Positions 29,022 through 38,944 are shown, counted from the first letter of the stretch. The stretch is DNA of 64,000 bases from Sutterella sp. UBA4713 (GCA_002404465.1 DHJT01000028.1:19815-83814), one strand, 5' to 3'. A program made the numbers and translations. The notes: generated by a model from the sequence alone, not told the origin.

Positions 29022-30566
29022 TTAAACGCGCCAGAAATCCCGAGTGAAGATAACAAAGACCGTGACGATTTCCAAACGACCGATTAGCATGCAAGAAGTG
29101 CATAGCCAGAGTTGAACGGTTGACAGCGTTCCGTAATTGACGGCAGGGCCGACTTTTTCCAGTCCCGGTCCCGTATTGGTCAGACATGCAAATACGGCAG
29201 AGAATGCCGAAGCGACATCTAGGCCGGAGGCAATGAGAAGAACGCTGGCCGTTAGCAGGGTTGCTACCCATAAAACAATAAAGTTCAGAACCATGAAGAC
29301 AATCGGGTCGGGAATCGTGACTCGATTAATGCGCAACGGGATCACGGCATTTGGGTGTAAGGTTTGCAAAAAACCTCGGGAAAGTTGCTTGGTGAGGATA
29401 AGTGCCCGTAGCATCTTGATGCCGCCGCCGATGCTTCCTGAGCATGTGGAAAATGCAGCCAAACACAGCATAATGACACAGGCTGTCACCGGCCAGTGAT
29501 TGTAGTCAGTGCTGGAAAATCCGGTTGTGGAAGCAATACTGATAACGTTAAACAAGGCAAATAGAAAGGTGTCACCGACCGAATCGTACACGGCATTGAT
29601 TGTCAGAACGATAAAAACAGTAAGCACGCCTATAGCAAGCACAAAAAGCCACGCCCTGGCCTCTGGATCTTGTGCGTAAAGAAGAAGGGATCTTTTTTTC
29701 CAAGCGAGAAAGTGTAGCGAAAAACTGATTCCGCTTAGGAACATAAAAAGAATACAGACCAAATTGATGGTGTTATCGGACCAGAAAGCAAAACTTGTGT
29801 CATGTGAGGAAAATCCACCGAGACTAACGGTCGAAAAGGCATGAACAAGCGCGTCGAACCCGGTCATTCCGGCGAGTTTGTAACCGAGAAAGCACGCCAG
29901 ACTCAGTGCGACATAAATCCACCAAAGGCCTTTGACCGTACTGGCAATTCGAGGAGTTAGTTTTGTTGCTTCAATGGTTGAACCGATTTCCGCGTTGGTC
30001 ACGGAAGATTTGTTGGTTCCGATTCCGAAAAGCGGAGAAATTGAAGGCGCAGATTGGCACAAGGTCACAAAACGAAAAAGTTGAGAGCCGCCGACTCCCA
30101 TAAGCGGCAATAGGGCAATTGCGAGAACGAGGATTCCCATGCCGCCGAGCCAGCTGAGCAGACACCGCCAAAAGTTAATCGATTCGGGGAGGTTTTCGAC
30201 GGAAAACGCAGTTGCGCAGGTTGTTGTAATACCGCTCATTGATTCAAAGTAGGCTTGCGAAAAGGAGACATCCTGCAAGGTCATAAGCGGGACAGCGGCA
30301 AAAATCGGCAAAACGGACCAAAGAAGCGTGGCAAGCAAAAAACCGTCGCGAGGCAAAAGATCGCGTTTATCTTGTCGCGTCAAAGCAATCAGGATAAGCG
30401 CTCCGCAGGAGGTGACGATGGCACCGAGAAAGAAGCCGAAGCCCGCTCCGTCCTGAAAAAATACAGAAACGGCCAATCCGATTAAATGAACACAAGAAAA
30501 GAGTAACAAAATGGTTCCGATGATGTTGAGAACCGGGAAAAGTAAATAACGGAGTCTGGCAAGCAT
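29022..30566 (-). CDS. trkH: Trk potassium uptake system membrane subunit TrkH
   Basis: The pore-forming subunit of the Trk potassium importer, 514 residues with about ten or more membrane helices in four M-P-M repeats. Selectivity-filter-like segments include SGITTTCATAFS (about 110-121), VSLGGFSSHD, STTGFSSTDYNHW and LTNTGPG. It is eight bases after trkA and is the last gene of the long fmt-to-trkH series. Confidence 0.93.
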   Translation of the reverse strand: MLARLRYLLFPVLNIIGTILLLFSCVHLIGLAVSVFFQDGAGFGFFLGAIVTSCGALILIALTRQDKRDLLPRDGFLLATLLWSVLPIFAAVPLMTLQDVSFSQAYFESMSGITTTCATAFSVENLPESINFWRCLLSWLGGMGILVLAIALLPLMGVGGSQLFRFVTLCQSAPSISPLFGIGTNKSSVTNAEIGSTIEATKLTPRIASTVKGLWWIYVALSLACFLGYKLAGMTGFDALVHAFSTVSLGGFSSHDTSFAFWSDNTINLVCILFMFLSGISFSLHFLAWKKRSLLLYAQDPEARAWLFVLAIGVLTVFIVLTINAVYDSVGDTFLFALFNVISIASTTGFSSTDYNHWPVTACVIMLCLAAFSTCSGSIGGGIKMLRALILTKQLSRGFLQTLHPNAVIPLRINRVTIPDPIVFMVLNFIVLWVATLLTASVLLIASGLDVASAFSAVFACLTNTGPGLEKVGPAVNYGTLSTVQLWLCTSCMLIGRLEIVTVFVIFTRDFWRV

Positions 30567-30574
30567 TGGTACAG

Positions 30575-31951
30575 TCAGAAGAATCCGACATCGACTGCAA
30601 ACAGGGCCTCAATCTTAGGCATTAGCTGTTTGTCAGCAGAGAAAACAATCACTCGATCACCGGCTTGGATTACAAAATCGGCGGTTGCGGAAAAAAAATC
30701 GGTACCACGAACAACGGCGCAGATGCCCGATCCCTTGGGTAACTTGATGGAGCCAATCGGCTTTCCGATTACACGGGATGCTCCTTGTGTGCCGTGCGCA
30801 ATAACCTCAAGCACTTCGGAGGCGGCATCGTGTACACCGTGCACGGCTACAACATCGCCACGGCGAACGTACTGCATGAGTTCGCTTAAAGTGACGCGCG
30901 TTTTGGAAATAATAATGTCGATACTTGTGTCCCTAACTAAGTCGGCAAAGGTCTGGTTATCAACGAGAGCGATCGAGCGTTTTGCTCCGAGACGCTTGGC
31001 CAAAAGAGCACTCATGATGTTGCCGTCATCGTGTTTGCTCAAGCTGATAAATAGGTCACATGTGTCAATGTCGACATTGGAAAGATCTTCTTGTTGCAGA
31101 TACGAGCCCTTGACTAAAAGAACCTGGTCGGGGAGCTGTTCGGCAATGTCCCGAGCCTTTGTTTCATCTTGTTCAAGGATCTTAATATTGTAGGCATTGC
31201 GATTTTCAAGCCCTGTCACAAGGCGAAGCGCCATATCGGCATCGCCGGCAATGACAAGATTTTTATTGCGATTTTCTTTCGGATGAATACAAGCAATAAG
31301 AGAGTCAGCTTTCTCTTTGCGAACGAGAACTAAAAGTTCATCGCCAACTGCAAGGGGTTTTTGACGGTCGAGGGATTGATCTTCGTGGAATGCTGCTACA
31401 AAGGCGGCTTGGTGTTTCTCTAAAATCGGGCGGACTTGCTCGCCTGTTTGCCCGACGCACTCGCTTTCTTGACCGACATCAAGAGTCATCAGGTAAAGAG
31501 CACCTTGAGCCAAATCAATAACCTGGGATGCCTGTGGAAATTCGATTAAGCGAAGCAAGGCATCGGTTAGGGCTTGCTCGGGCCAAATTGTGCTTGTGAT
31601 GTGAAATCCGGCATCTCCGAGCAAATCGGGGTAATTACTTAGCTCGTTACGACGAACTCGTGCAATGCGGGTCGGGACGTTAAAAAGTTCGGCAGCGAGC
31701 AGACAAGCCACTAAATTGGTTTCGTCGCTTGCCGTTACGGCAATCACGATGTCAGCATCTTCAATGCCGGCCTCGCGCAATACAGCGGGACTGGCCGCAT
31801 CTCCGACGATGCCACGCAGGTCCAAATGACGTTGCAGTTGTAAGACCCGGCTCTGTTCGATGTCAACGACCGTTATATCGTTAGATTCGCCGACTAAAGC
31901 TTGTGCTACGGCGTCTCCCGTATGTCCGGCTCCGAGAATGAGTACGCGCAT
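30575..31951 (-). CDS. trkA: Trk system NAD-binding regulatory subunit TrkA
   Basis: A cytoplasmic subunit that binds nucleotides and gates TrkH. Two RCK-N/RCK-C pairs fill 458 residues: the first Rossmann motif is ILGAGHTGDAVAQAL at the N-terminus, the second LVIAGDADMALRLVTGL near residue 230; each is followed by a TrkA-C domain. It lies 12 bases after the response-regulator gene and immediately before trkH, so uptake and the two-component system are co-expressed. Confidence 0.95.
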   Translation of the reverse strand: MRVLILGAGHTGDAVAQALVGESNDITVVDIEQSRVLQLQRHLDLRGIVGDAASPAVLREAGIEDADIVIAVTASDETNLVACLLAAELFNVPTRIARVRRNELSNYPDLLGDAGFHITSTIWPEQALTDALLRLIEFPQASQVIDLAQGALYLMTLDVGQESECVGQTGEQVRPILEKHQAAFVAAFHEDQSLDRQKPLAVGDELLVLVRKEKADSLIACIHPKENRNKNLVIAGDADMALRLVTGLENRNAYNIKILEQDETKARDIAEQLPDQVLLVKGSYLQQEDLSNVDIDTCDLFISLSKHDDGNIMSALLAKRLGAKRSIALVDNQTFADLVRDTSIDIIISKTRVTLSELMQYVRRGDVVAVHGVHDAASEVLEVIAHGTQGASRVIGKPIGSIKLPKGSGICAVVRGTDFFSATADFVIQAGDRVIVFSADKQLMPKIEALFAVDVGFF

Positions 31952-31963
31952 GGCTCGGATAAA

Positions 31964-32659
31964 CTATTTATTGTGAGTTATTTTGGTAGTACTCGAAGGA
32001 CGAGGAATATCCATGTGAAGAGCTTTGAGTTTACGATACAAGTGCGTTCGCTCAAGACCGGCATGACGCGCTACACGGGTAATTTGATAGTCCTCATATT
32101 CAATTAGTTTCGTAAAGTAGGCACGTTCCGTCGCTTCGCGTACATCTCGTAGTGAGGCGTTGAAATCAATTACGATGTCGGTGCCCGGAATGTTAAATTT
32201 CGGGAGCTCAACAGGAATTTTCGGCTTGGGCGCCACAGAAACAATCGGCGGCAAGTCATTGTCCACGCGATATTTAGCGAAAGCCGTGATGCGATTTTTC
32301 ACCTCAATGCCGTGTCGCACGGCATTAAGGAGTTTTTGCATTGAAATCGGTTTTTCCAGAAAAGAGAGTGAACCGAATTTTGTGGCTTCGACGGCAGTCT
32401 CAATTGTGGCGTGACCGCTCATCATGATGACCTGACTGTCAAAATCCTTGTCAGCTTTCCATTCTTTGAGAAGGGAAACGCCGTCCATGTCAGGCATCCA
32501 AATGTCCAAAAGAATCAAATCAAATTTACTTTGCGCTACTTTTTGTCGTGCGACCTCAGCATTCTCCGCTTCTTCAACGGCATATCCCTCATCCGAGAGA
32601 ATCTCCGAAAGAAGATCGCGGATGCCGATTTCATCATCAACAATCAAAATGTTCGCCAT
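31964..32659 (-). CDS. NtrX-like response regulator lacking the AAA+ domain
   Basis: A 231-residue regulator with a receiver domain (DDE at residues 8-10, phospho-acceptor Asp52 in LLDIWMPD, conserved Lys in FLEKPI), a proline-rich linker (about 145-175), and a C-terminal Fis-type helix-turn-helix (TRVARHAGLERTHLYRKLKAL). The sigma54-activating AAA+ domain found in full NtrX is absent, so it is not expected to activate RpoN promoters by the usual route. ATG 32659 starts the family sequence MANILIVDDE. Its kinase partner is encoded 223 bases upstream on the same strand. Confidence 0.85.
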   Translation of the reverse strand: MANILIVDDEIGIRDLLSEILSDEGYAVEEAENAEVARQKVAQSKFDLILLDIWMPDMDGVSLLKEWKADKDFDSQVIMMSGHATIETAVEATKFGSLSFLEKPISMQKLLNAVRHGIEVKNRITAFAKYRVDNDLPPIVSVAPKPKIPVELPKFNIPGTDIVIDFNASLRDVREATERAYFTKLIEYEDYQITRVARHAGLERTHLYRKLKALHMDIPRPSSTTKITHNK

Positions 32660-32882
32660 AGCGCAACACTCTTTGCTTAAAAATACGATTGAATAAAGCA
32701 GCGAAAGCAAATGCGCCTGTCAAAACAAGTGCTACCCCTGCTCCTGTTTCCTTTTGTTTATTGCGTCAATTGTTGCAAATAATATCCGCATTTGAAAAAT
32801 CAGGCAATACGCAAAGTGAATCGAAGCTTCTTTTTAGACGGCTTCCTCGGCACTGCTCCAGAGAAAAACGTTGTTTGACATG

Positions 32883-35033
32883 TTACGTGACAACGGGAAA
32901 GACAATCGAGACACGCGCACCCAGGACAGTTTTTCCCTCTCCTTGGATGTTTTCAATTGAGATTTTGGCTTTGTGTTCATCCAGAATCTTTTTGACCATC
33001 GGGAGTCCCAAGCCAGTCCCAGTGGTTTTTGTCGTGATGTATGGTTCAAAGGCCCTGGCAAGGACGCTCGTTTGAAATCCCGGTCCGTTATCTTCGATGG
33101 TCATGCGCACAGCCGACGGGGTACCGTCGGAAGAAACGGCTTGCGTGCGGATGCAAATTTTCGGGTTTTTAATGTCGGCACAGGCTTCAATCGAATTGCC
33201 GAGTAGGTTAAAAAGCACCTGCCGAATCTGCGCGGCATCGACCGAAACGGTCGGTAGCGGGTTTTCCAATTCTCGCAATATCCGAATGCCACCGGAATGG
33301 TAAAACGTAATCATGTCCTCGATTAAGGCATTTAAATCAACGGACTTTAGGCTCGGCGGAGGCAGTTTGGCAAAGTCACGGAAGTCGTTGACCATCTTTT
33401 TCATCGCATCGACCTGATCGATAATTGTGGAGGTTGCTCGACTCAAGAGAGCGGCATCGGCCGGGTCAAGTTTATTTTCCAATTTCATCGAAAGGCGTTC
33501 GGCGGCCAGACGAATCGGAGTTAATGGATTTTTAATTTCATGCGCTAACCGACGAGCCACTTCGTTCCAGGCTTGGGCTTTTTGGGCGTCAATGAGAGCA
33601 GAGACATTGTCAAAAGCAACAACCCAACCGACGGCACCCTCTAATTCCAGACGAGAACCGCGAATGAAAAGCGATACGTCCGGATCGGGACTGCGGGACA
33701 GTTCAAAGTCAAGATGAAAACTCCCGGTATCGGCAATACGAATCTGATCGACCAGGGCTGCGGCAAGACGCGGCTCGACAACGGCGAGATTATCTCCTGG
33801 ATTAACGCGAGAGGGAGCGAGGATGACGTTGGCTGCCGTATTCACAAGCAACACGGCAAGAGAGGAATCCAAAAGCAATACACCGGCAGAAATGTTCGAC
33901 AGAACGCTGGCTAAGTAGGCGCGCGATCGCTCGGTTGCCAGTCGTTGTTTTTCTGCGCTTTTTTGTGCCTCGGCAATCTGAGAGACCATGGAGTTAAACG
34001 ATTTGGTAAGTTCGTTCATCTCGTCGTTCCCAAGGAGTTCTCGAATCGGGACGAGATTTCCGTTGGCGACCTTTTTTGTGCCGACGGCAAGCTGTAGCAC
34101 AGGCTCTGTCATCGTTCGGGCAAACCAAAGCGCCATGGCAATGGCTGCTAAAAGTGTCAACAACATCGTCAAGGTCAACGTGACGCGGTAAATGGTCTGT
34201 AGTGATGCGCGTGTCAGTGTCAACTCTTGGTAGTCGCGAAAGCCTTCGACAAGACCGCGAGCGCCCTGGGCGAATTTAATCGGGACCGTATTGGAAAACT
34301 GCAGAAAGCAGTTGTTTTCCAATGTTCGATTCGGATAAATCGGGACAAGAGTTCGAATGCGCATCGGATCGTCAGGCGTGGAGGATTCCCCTTCAAGAAG
34401 AGAGAAGCCCTTTTTCTCCAAGGAGTCGACCATATCGGTCACTAACGGCATGTCAATCTTGACTTGGGCATCCGGAGCAATTGACGAATGCGAGATATTT
34501 CCTTGAGGCTGGAAAATGAGTGCGACTTCCGATTCGAAATCTTCGCGTAGCTTTTCGATTCCAGCATCCCACTGGTTTTCCGGTAACTCAGAAAGGCTTA
34601 AGGCAGCTCGACGGGCAAAGAAAAGGAGTCTGCCGCGTTCGTTTTCCAAAATGTCACTGGAAAGTGTGATGCCGTCTTCGAGGGCTCGCTCAATTCGAGC
34701 ATCGAACCAAGAGTCAATCGATCGGCCGATAAATTGAGCTGAGACCAAATACAGTAACATACAAGGAACAAAAGCGATGGAAGCAATCGTCAATGCGAGC
34801 TTAGCCGTCATGCGCGATCCGAAATCGTTGTGACGCCAGTTTAGATACAGCTTAAAACTTAGCCGCAAGACAACAATCAAAAGGATCAGAGTTGTCAGGG
34901 TGTTAAGCGCAATGAGCGCCGGAAAGAAACGTCCGAGACGCGTTGATGCCGCACCGCCGGCAACGGCATAAATCAACAAAAAAACGCCGGCTGCCACGAT
35001 GCCGAAGAACCCAATGCGTAGCCAGCGTTGCAT
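32883..35033 (-). CDS. NtrY-like membrane sensor histidine kinase
   Basis: A 716-residue kinase with N-terminal membrane segments (three within about the first 110 residues), a large extracytoplasmic region, another helix near 290, a HAMP domain (ARTMTEPVLQLAVGT), a PAS-like domain, and the kinase core: H-box RLAHEIKNPLTPIRL (phospho-His near residue 498), N-box LLGNSIEAC, and G-box GLGLPMVKKIL. Start 35033 has AAGGA six bases upstream; the longer frame to 35087 overlaps DUF4390 and is less likely. The signal sensed is unknown. Confidence 0.88.
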   Translation of the reverse strand: MQRWLRIGFFGIVAAGVFLLIYAVAGGAASTRLGRFFPALIALNTLTTLILLIVVLRLSFKLYLNWRHNDFGSRMTAKLALTIASIAFVPCMLLYLVSAQFIGRSIDSWFDARIERALEDGITLSSDILENERGRLLFFARRAALSLSELPENQWDAGIEKLREDFESEVALIFQPQGNISHSSIAPDAQVKIDMPLVTDMVDSLEKKGFSLLEGESSTPDDPMRIRTLVPIYPNRTLENNCFLQFSNTVPIKFAQGARGLVEGFRDYQELTLTRASLQTIYRVTLTLTMLLTLLAAIAMALWFARTMTEPVLQLAVGTKKVANGNLVPIRELLGNDEMNELTKSFNSMVSQIAEAQKSAEKQRLATERSRAYLASVLSNISAGVLLLDSSLAVLLVNTAANVILAPSRVNPGDNLAVVEPRLAAALVDQIRIADTGSFHLDFELSRSPDPDVSLFIRGSRLELEGAVGWVVAFDNVSALIDAQKAQAWNEVARRLAHEIKNPLTPIRLAAERLSMKLENKLDPADAALLSRATSTIIDQVDAMKKMVNDFRDFAKLPPPSLKSVDLNALIEDMITFYHSGGIRILRELENPLPTVSVDAAQIRQVLFNLLGNSIEACADIKNPKICIRTQAVSSDGTPSAVRMTIEDNGPGFQTSVLARAFEPYITTKTTGTGLGLPMVKKILDEHKAKISIENIQGEGKTVLGARVSIVFPVVT

Positions 35034-35044
35034 AGTCTGTCCTT

Positions 35045-35638
35045 CTAGTTGGAGTCGAGGGCCTTTGTTAGGACGATGTTTTGCCAATCGCTTTCAAGAG
35101 CCCAGTCTGAGTTGCCGCCGATTGTAACTTGCAGGGGCTTAGGCAAGCGAGACAGATCCAGTCGCATTCGCGTCTGCGCCAGAACGTCGGAGTGTCTGTG
35201 AATAGCATCTGCGTCGGCTACAACCCAGCCGCGAACATTTTTCAACAACAAAAGAGCTTGATCCAACGTGTCAAAGGACTGGACAAGACCGTCACGGGAA
35301 AGGCGCAGTTGACGCGACAATGGGCTGTAACTAAGGCGTTGTAACAGAGTGGATGTGATAAGCGTCTTATCAAACCAAAAGGTTCTCGGTTCCAGTAGTC
35401 TGAATTCGTAGGCAAAGTAAAGGGCAATGCCACGTCTTAAGTAGTCGGTTAAAACCGGAGAGAGATCAAATTCCCAATTGACGCTTAGCTGAAGTCCGGG
35501 TAGAGCTCCATCGGTGACTCGAAGAAGTTGCGCGCTCATCAGCTGGATGTCCGACGAATTGGCGCGCACGAATTTTGAGGCCTCCGGTGCAAAAAGCGCG
35601 GCTACAAGCGATGCACACAGCAGGCGTCGAGAGACCAT
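35045..35638 (-). CDS. DUF4390 exported protein
   Basis: A 197-residue predicted exported protein. An N-terminal hydrophobic signal (LLCASLVAALFAPEA) precedes a mature domain with the DUF4390 pattern: a strand-rich region (LLRVTDGALPGLQLSVNWEFDLSP, split by a turn), GIALYFAYEFRLLEPR and a C-terminal WALESDW. Function unknown. It is reliably found between rsmB and the NtrY-like kinase in Burkholderiales, suggesting a role in the signal-sensing branch; this is inference from synteny. Confidence 0.78.
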   Translation of the reverse strand: MVSRRLLCASLVAALFAPEASKFVRANSSDIQLMSAQLLRVTDGALPGLQLSVNWEFDLSPVLTDYLRRGIALYFAYEFRLLEPRTFWFDKTLITSTLLQRLSYSPLSRQLRLSRDGLVQSFDTLDQALLLLKNVRGWVVADADAIHRHSDVLAQTRMRLDLSRLPKPLQVTIGGNSDWALESDWQNIVLTKALDSN

Positions 35639-35645
35639 GTTAGGA

Positions 35646-36953
35646 CTACCCTTTTGTTAATAAAGCATAAAAGAAACCGTCTCGGATGCGGGGCAGGCCG
35701 GGTGCGTCCTCTGTGTCCGAATCGCGCGGAAACACGGTCAGTGTCGCCGGCAAACCGTCATTAAGTGGCATGGCATGGGCTTCTTTATGCCGTTTCAGAA
35801 ATTCGGCAATTTGCATCGGCCCCTCTTCCTTAAAAACTGAGCATACGACATACAAAAGCCTTCCTCCAAACTTTACCAGCGGCCAAAGTGCTTCCAAGAG
35901 TATCTTTTGTTGTTTTGCTAGCGAAACAATATCGTTCGGTTGTCGCAAGAAGGCGACGTCGGGATGCCTGCGCAAGATACCGCTTGCTGTGCAAGGCGCA
36001 TCGAGCAAAACGGCATCGAATCGACAGTCGGGGCCGGTCCAAGTGGCGGGGACGGCCGCGTCGGCTTGCATAACTCGGGCTTTAAGGTGAAGACGCCGAA
36101 GGTTTTCTCGGATGCGTTCAGCGCGTGCCGGGTTGATTTCCAGGGCTAGCACGTCGACATCGGCCAACTCCAGAATGTGACAGGTTTTTCCTCCCGGTGC
36201 TGCACAGGCATCTAAAATTTTCTCTCCGTTTTTGGGGCGTAACCACCTGGCTGCCAGTTGCGCTCCGGCATCTTGCACACTAACAAGCCCTTCGTTAAAC
36301 CCCGGGATGTCATCGACATTGCAAGCCTTATCGATAACGACGCCGTCCAGTCCGACTGGGCTGCTTTGTATTTCTTTTAATCGGGCAAGATCACACCATG
36401 CTTGTGGTGTGATCTTGCGTCGGTTGACTCGCAAAACAAGTCGCGGAGGAATTTGGGCTATTTTCAAGAGATCTTCTGCGCACGTATTTCCCAAATCCTT
36501 GGAAAGTTTCCGGGAAAACCACTCCGGGACATTGAGTCGGACTATCGAATTTTTCATCGCTTCGGCGACAAGATTTTCGCTTTCTCTGCAAAAGCGGCGT
36601 AAGCAGGCGTTGACAAAACGTGTTGCACAACCCGTTTTTCGACCGGCCTTGACAAAATCGACCGTTTCGTTGACTAAGGCAAAGCGCTTGGTCGGATTAA
36701 GCAACATCTCGCTTAAGGCAATCATTAGGATACGGCGTATGTCATCGGCAGGAGGGCGGTTTGTCAGAAACTGAACCAGACAGTCGCAAAGGAAATAGTG
36801 ACGCGTCAGGTCATATAAAACAGCTTGCAAAGTCGGGCGCATCCGGCGTTCCGATATTGCCGCAACAATGGCGAAGTCAAGGGACTTCCCGGACTCAAAA
36901 AAAGACAGAGCGTCAAGTGCCGGGCCGAGCAGACGACCGAAGGGAACGGTCAT
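35646..36953 (-). CDS. rsmB: 16S rRNA (cytosine-C5) methyltransferase RsmB
   Basis: Methylates C967-equivalent of 16S rRNA with S-adenosylmethionine. An N-terminal NusB-like RNA-binding domain (about 1-140) is followed by the Rossmann methyltransferase with DACAAPGGKTCHIL (SAM motif I), LDAPCTASGILRRHPD (motif IV Cys) and VVCSVFKEEG (motif VI Cys). Length 435. The start at 36953 overlaps the fmt stop by four bases (ATGA), which decides against the longer frame to 37091. Confidence 0.93.
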   Translation of the reverse strand: MTVPFGRLLGPALDALSFFESGKSLDFAIVAAISERRMRPTLQAVLYDLTRHYFLCDCLVQFLTNRPPADDIRRILMIALSEMLLNPTKRFALVNETVDFVKAGRKTGCATRFVNACLRRFCRESENLVAEAMKNSIVRLNVPEWFSRKLSKDLGNTCAEDLLKIAQIPPRLVLRVNRRKITPQAWCDLARLKEIQSSPVGLDGVVIDKACNVDDIPGFNEGLVSVQDAGAQLAARWLRPKNGEKILDACAAPGGKTCHILELADVDVLALEINPARAERIRENLRRLHLKARVMQADAAVPATWTGPDCRFDAVLLDAPCTASGILRRHPDVAFLRQPNDIVSLAKQQKILLEALWPLVKFGGRLLYVVCSVFKEEGPMQIAEFLKRHKEAHAMPLNDGLPATLTVFPRDSDTEDAPGLPRIRDGFFYALLTKG

Positions 36954-37906
36954 TTCAAAACCTCTCCTTGTTGTAAGGGGAACGATTGCAAAAAGGCAGA
37001 GGTATCCATAACGGCTTTGCCGCTTTTTTGCAGACGTAGGCATTCGACAGCGCCGTCGGCACATGCAACAACCAGGCGTTTTTTTGCACAAAGCACCTGG
37101 CCGGGAATTCCTTTCCCTTCAAAGGGGCGCATGGCCCAAATCTTAAATATCTCGCCGTGTGCTGTAGTTCTTAGTCCCGGGAACGGGAAAAATGCTCGGC
37201 AACGTCGATCAAGGCAGGCAACAGATTGATTCCAGTCGATGTCCGACTCTGTTTTGAGAATCTTTCGGGCATAAGTTGCTTTCGTATCGTCTTGCGCAGT
37301 GGCAACGAGGGTGTCGGCATTCTCTAACGCTTGAACAATCGCTTGCGCCCCCAGATCCGTTAGCTTTTGTGTCAGGGATGCTGCCGTATCAGACGGTGTT
37401 ATCGGTATGGATTTGGCGAGTAAAACCGGGCCGGTATCCAGACCTTTTTCCATTTTCATAATAGAGATTCCGGTTTCGGTATCTCCGGCTTCAATAGCTC
37501 GCTGGATAGGAGCTGCGCCGCGCCAGCGAGGCAGAAGCGAAGCGTGGATATTGACAGCAGACAAGAAGCGATTTTGCCCGATGCCACGAGCGGCCGTAAG
37601 CGCTTTTTCCGGCAAGATCAACCCGTAGGCAGCAACGACGAGTACATCGGCTTTGACGCTTTGTAGAAGACTGAGTGCCTGAGTGGCTTCGGCCGGAGCT
37701 TTGCGAATGGAAAGTGTTTCAGGGGAGATGACCTTGATGCCGTGCTCAAGAGCGATTTCTTTGACGGGGGAGGCCTTCAGCCTCATACCGCGACCGCTTG
37801 GCCTGTCCGGTTGGGTTAGGACGAGAGCAATGTCATGTCCTGCATGAATCAGAGCGCTAAGTGCCTCGGCAGCAAAACTCGGTGTTCCGGCGAAAGTGAT
37901 GCGCAT
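36950..37906 (-). CDS. fmt: Methionyl-tRNA formyltransferase
   Basis: Formylates initiator Met-tRNA with 10-formyl-THF. Motifs are MRITFAGTPSFAAEAL at the N-terminus, TQPDRPSGRG, the formyl-binding catalytic segment NIHASLLPRWRGAAPIQ, and MEKGLDTGPVL; a C-terminal OB-like tRNA-binding domain follows. Length 318. The start at 37906 has AGAGG eight bases upstream. It heads the minus-strand series ending at trkH. Its usual partner def is nearby but separated by an opposite-strand hydrolase gene. Confidence 0.95.
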   Translation of the reverse strand: MRITFAGTPSFAAEALSALIHAGHDIALVLTQPDRPSGRGMRLKASPVKEIALEHGIKVISPETLSIRKAPAEATQALSLLQSVKADVLVVAAYGLILPEKALTAARGIGQNRFLSAVNIHASLLPRWRGAAPIQRAIEAGDTETGISIMKMEKGLDTGPVLLAKSIPITPSDTAASLTQKLTDLGAQAIVQALENADTLVATAQDDTKATYARKILKTESDIDWNQSVACLDRRCRAFFPFPGLRTTAHGEIFKIWAMRPFEGKGIPGQVLCAKKRLVVACADGAVECLRLQKSGKAVMDTSAFLQSFPLQQGEVLK

Positions 37907-38056
37907 AAAAAAGACCTCTGCTACCAATATAATAAGAGCAGACGGCATTTTAGCAATCAGGTCCAATAGCATCGACTCACAGTTGCACCCCCTAAAAACA
38001 CTTCATGCGCAGTGTTGTACACAAGTGCCGGCCGCAGTAAAACGTAAAGGTTTCAG

Positions 38057-38944
38057 ATGCATCGTATTTGTCGATTGGCTTTCAAAGAGTACGGAGACAA
38101 AACACTTCCCACGCTCGTTCTTTTAATGGGGCTCGGGATGCCTTCGGGGGCTTGGCCCGAATCGCTGATTCGTCTGCTCGTACAGCAGGGATTACATGTT
38201 GTGACGCCAGACAACCGAGATTGCGGGCAAAGCGAGTTTTGTTCGGAAAAGGTTCCTTTTTGGACGCTTATGCGATCGGTTGCTTGGTACGTTTTCGGAG
38301 GGACGGTTCACGCTCCGTACTCGGTCAATGATATGGCAATGGATGTGGAGAACTTGCTAAATGAGCAAAGGCTTGAACGAGTCCATATCGCCGGGTTCTC
38401 TCTGGGCGGCATGATTGCGCAGGCGTTTGCTATTCGAGCACCGCACAGAACGATTTCGCTTTCGTGTATTTCAACAGCTACCGGCAATCCGAGAACCGGA
38501 TTCGGACAATTACGGGCGGTGTGTAGCGTGCTTAAAAACTGTTCTCAAACTGAAGATAGCCAAACGCGATATCGCCGATTAACGCAACTTCTGAAAACAA
38601 TCGGGAGCCCGGGTGTTCACTATAGCGATGTTGAGCTGGCTCGCTACATGCAGGTTCTTAAGGAAGGAAATGTCACGCAGCAATCAATCAGGCGTCAATT
38701 GATGGCGATTCTGGCCGCGGGAGATCGACGTAGCAAACTACGGCAGTTGGTAGTTCCGACGCTGGTTATTCATGGGCAGGCCGATCCCCTTTTGCCCGTG
38801 CAGGCCGGTCAGGAACTTGCTAAGTGTGTTGAGGGTGCAAAACTGATGCGCATTGCCGGTATGGGGCATGACCTTCCGGAATGTTTTATCAAACCGATCG
38901 GCCAGGCTCTTGCCAAGCACTGCTATAGCGGGGCTTTGCGCTAA
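38057..38944 (+). CDS. Alpha/beta hydrolase
   Basis: A 295-residue alpha/beta-hydrolase fold protein. The nucleophile elbow is GFSLGG (Ser about 115), the acid HGQADPLLP and the catalytic His GMGHDLP near 272. TPDNRDCGQS matches the oxyanion-side loop of the family. No signal peptide. It lies between fmt and def on the opposite strand and overlaps the def stop by four bases. Substrate unknown; relatives include esterases and haloperoxidase-like enzymes. Confidence 0.82.
   Translation: MHRICRLAFKEYGDKTLPTLVLLMGLGMPSGAWPESLIRLLVQQGLHVVTPDNRDCGQSEFCSEKVPFWTLMRSVAWYVFGGTVHAPYSVNDMAMDVENLLNEQRLERVHIAGFSLGGMIAQAFAIRAPHRTISLSCISTATGNPRTGFGQLRAVCSVLKNCSQTEDSQTRYRRLTQLLKTIGSPGVHYSDVELARYMQVLKEGNVTQQSIRRQLMAILAAGDRRSKLRQLVVPTLVIHGQADPLLPVQAGQELAKCVEGAKLMRIAGMGHDLPECFIKPIGQALAKHCYSGALR

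Noticed and set aside
32660..32882. A small membrane-protein frame on the minus strand between the kinase and response-regulator genes
   Set aside because: A hydrophobic stretch (VALVLTGAFAFAALF) is readable, but no start codon with a ribosome-binding site precedes it and it overlaps the regulator start.
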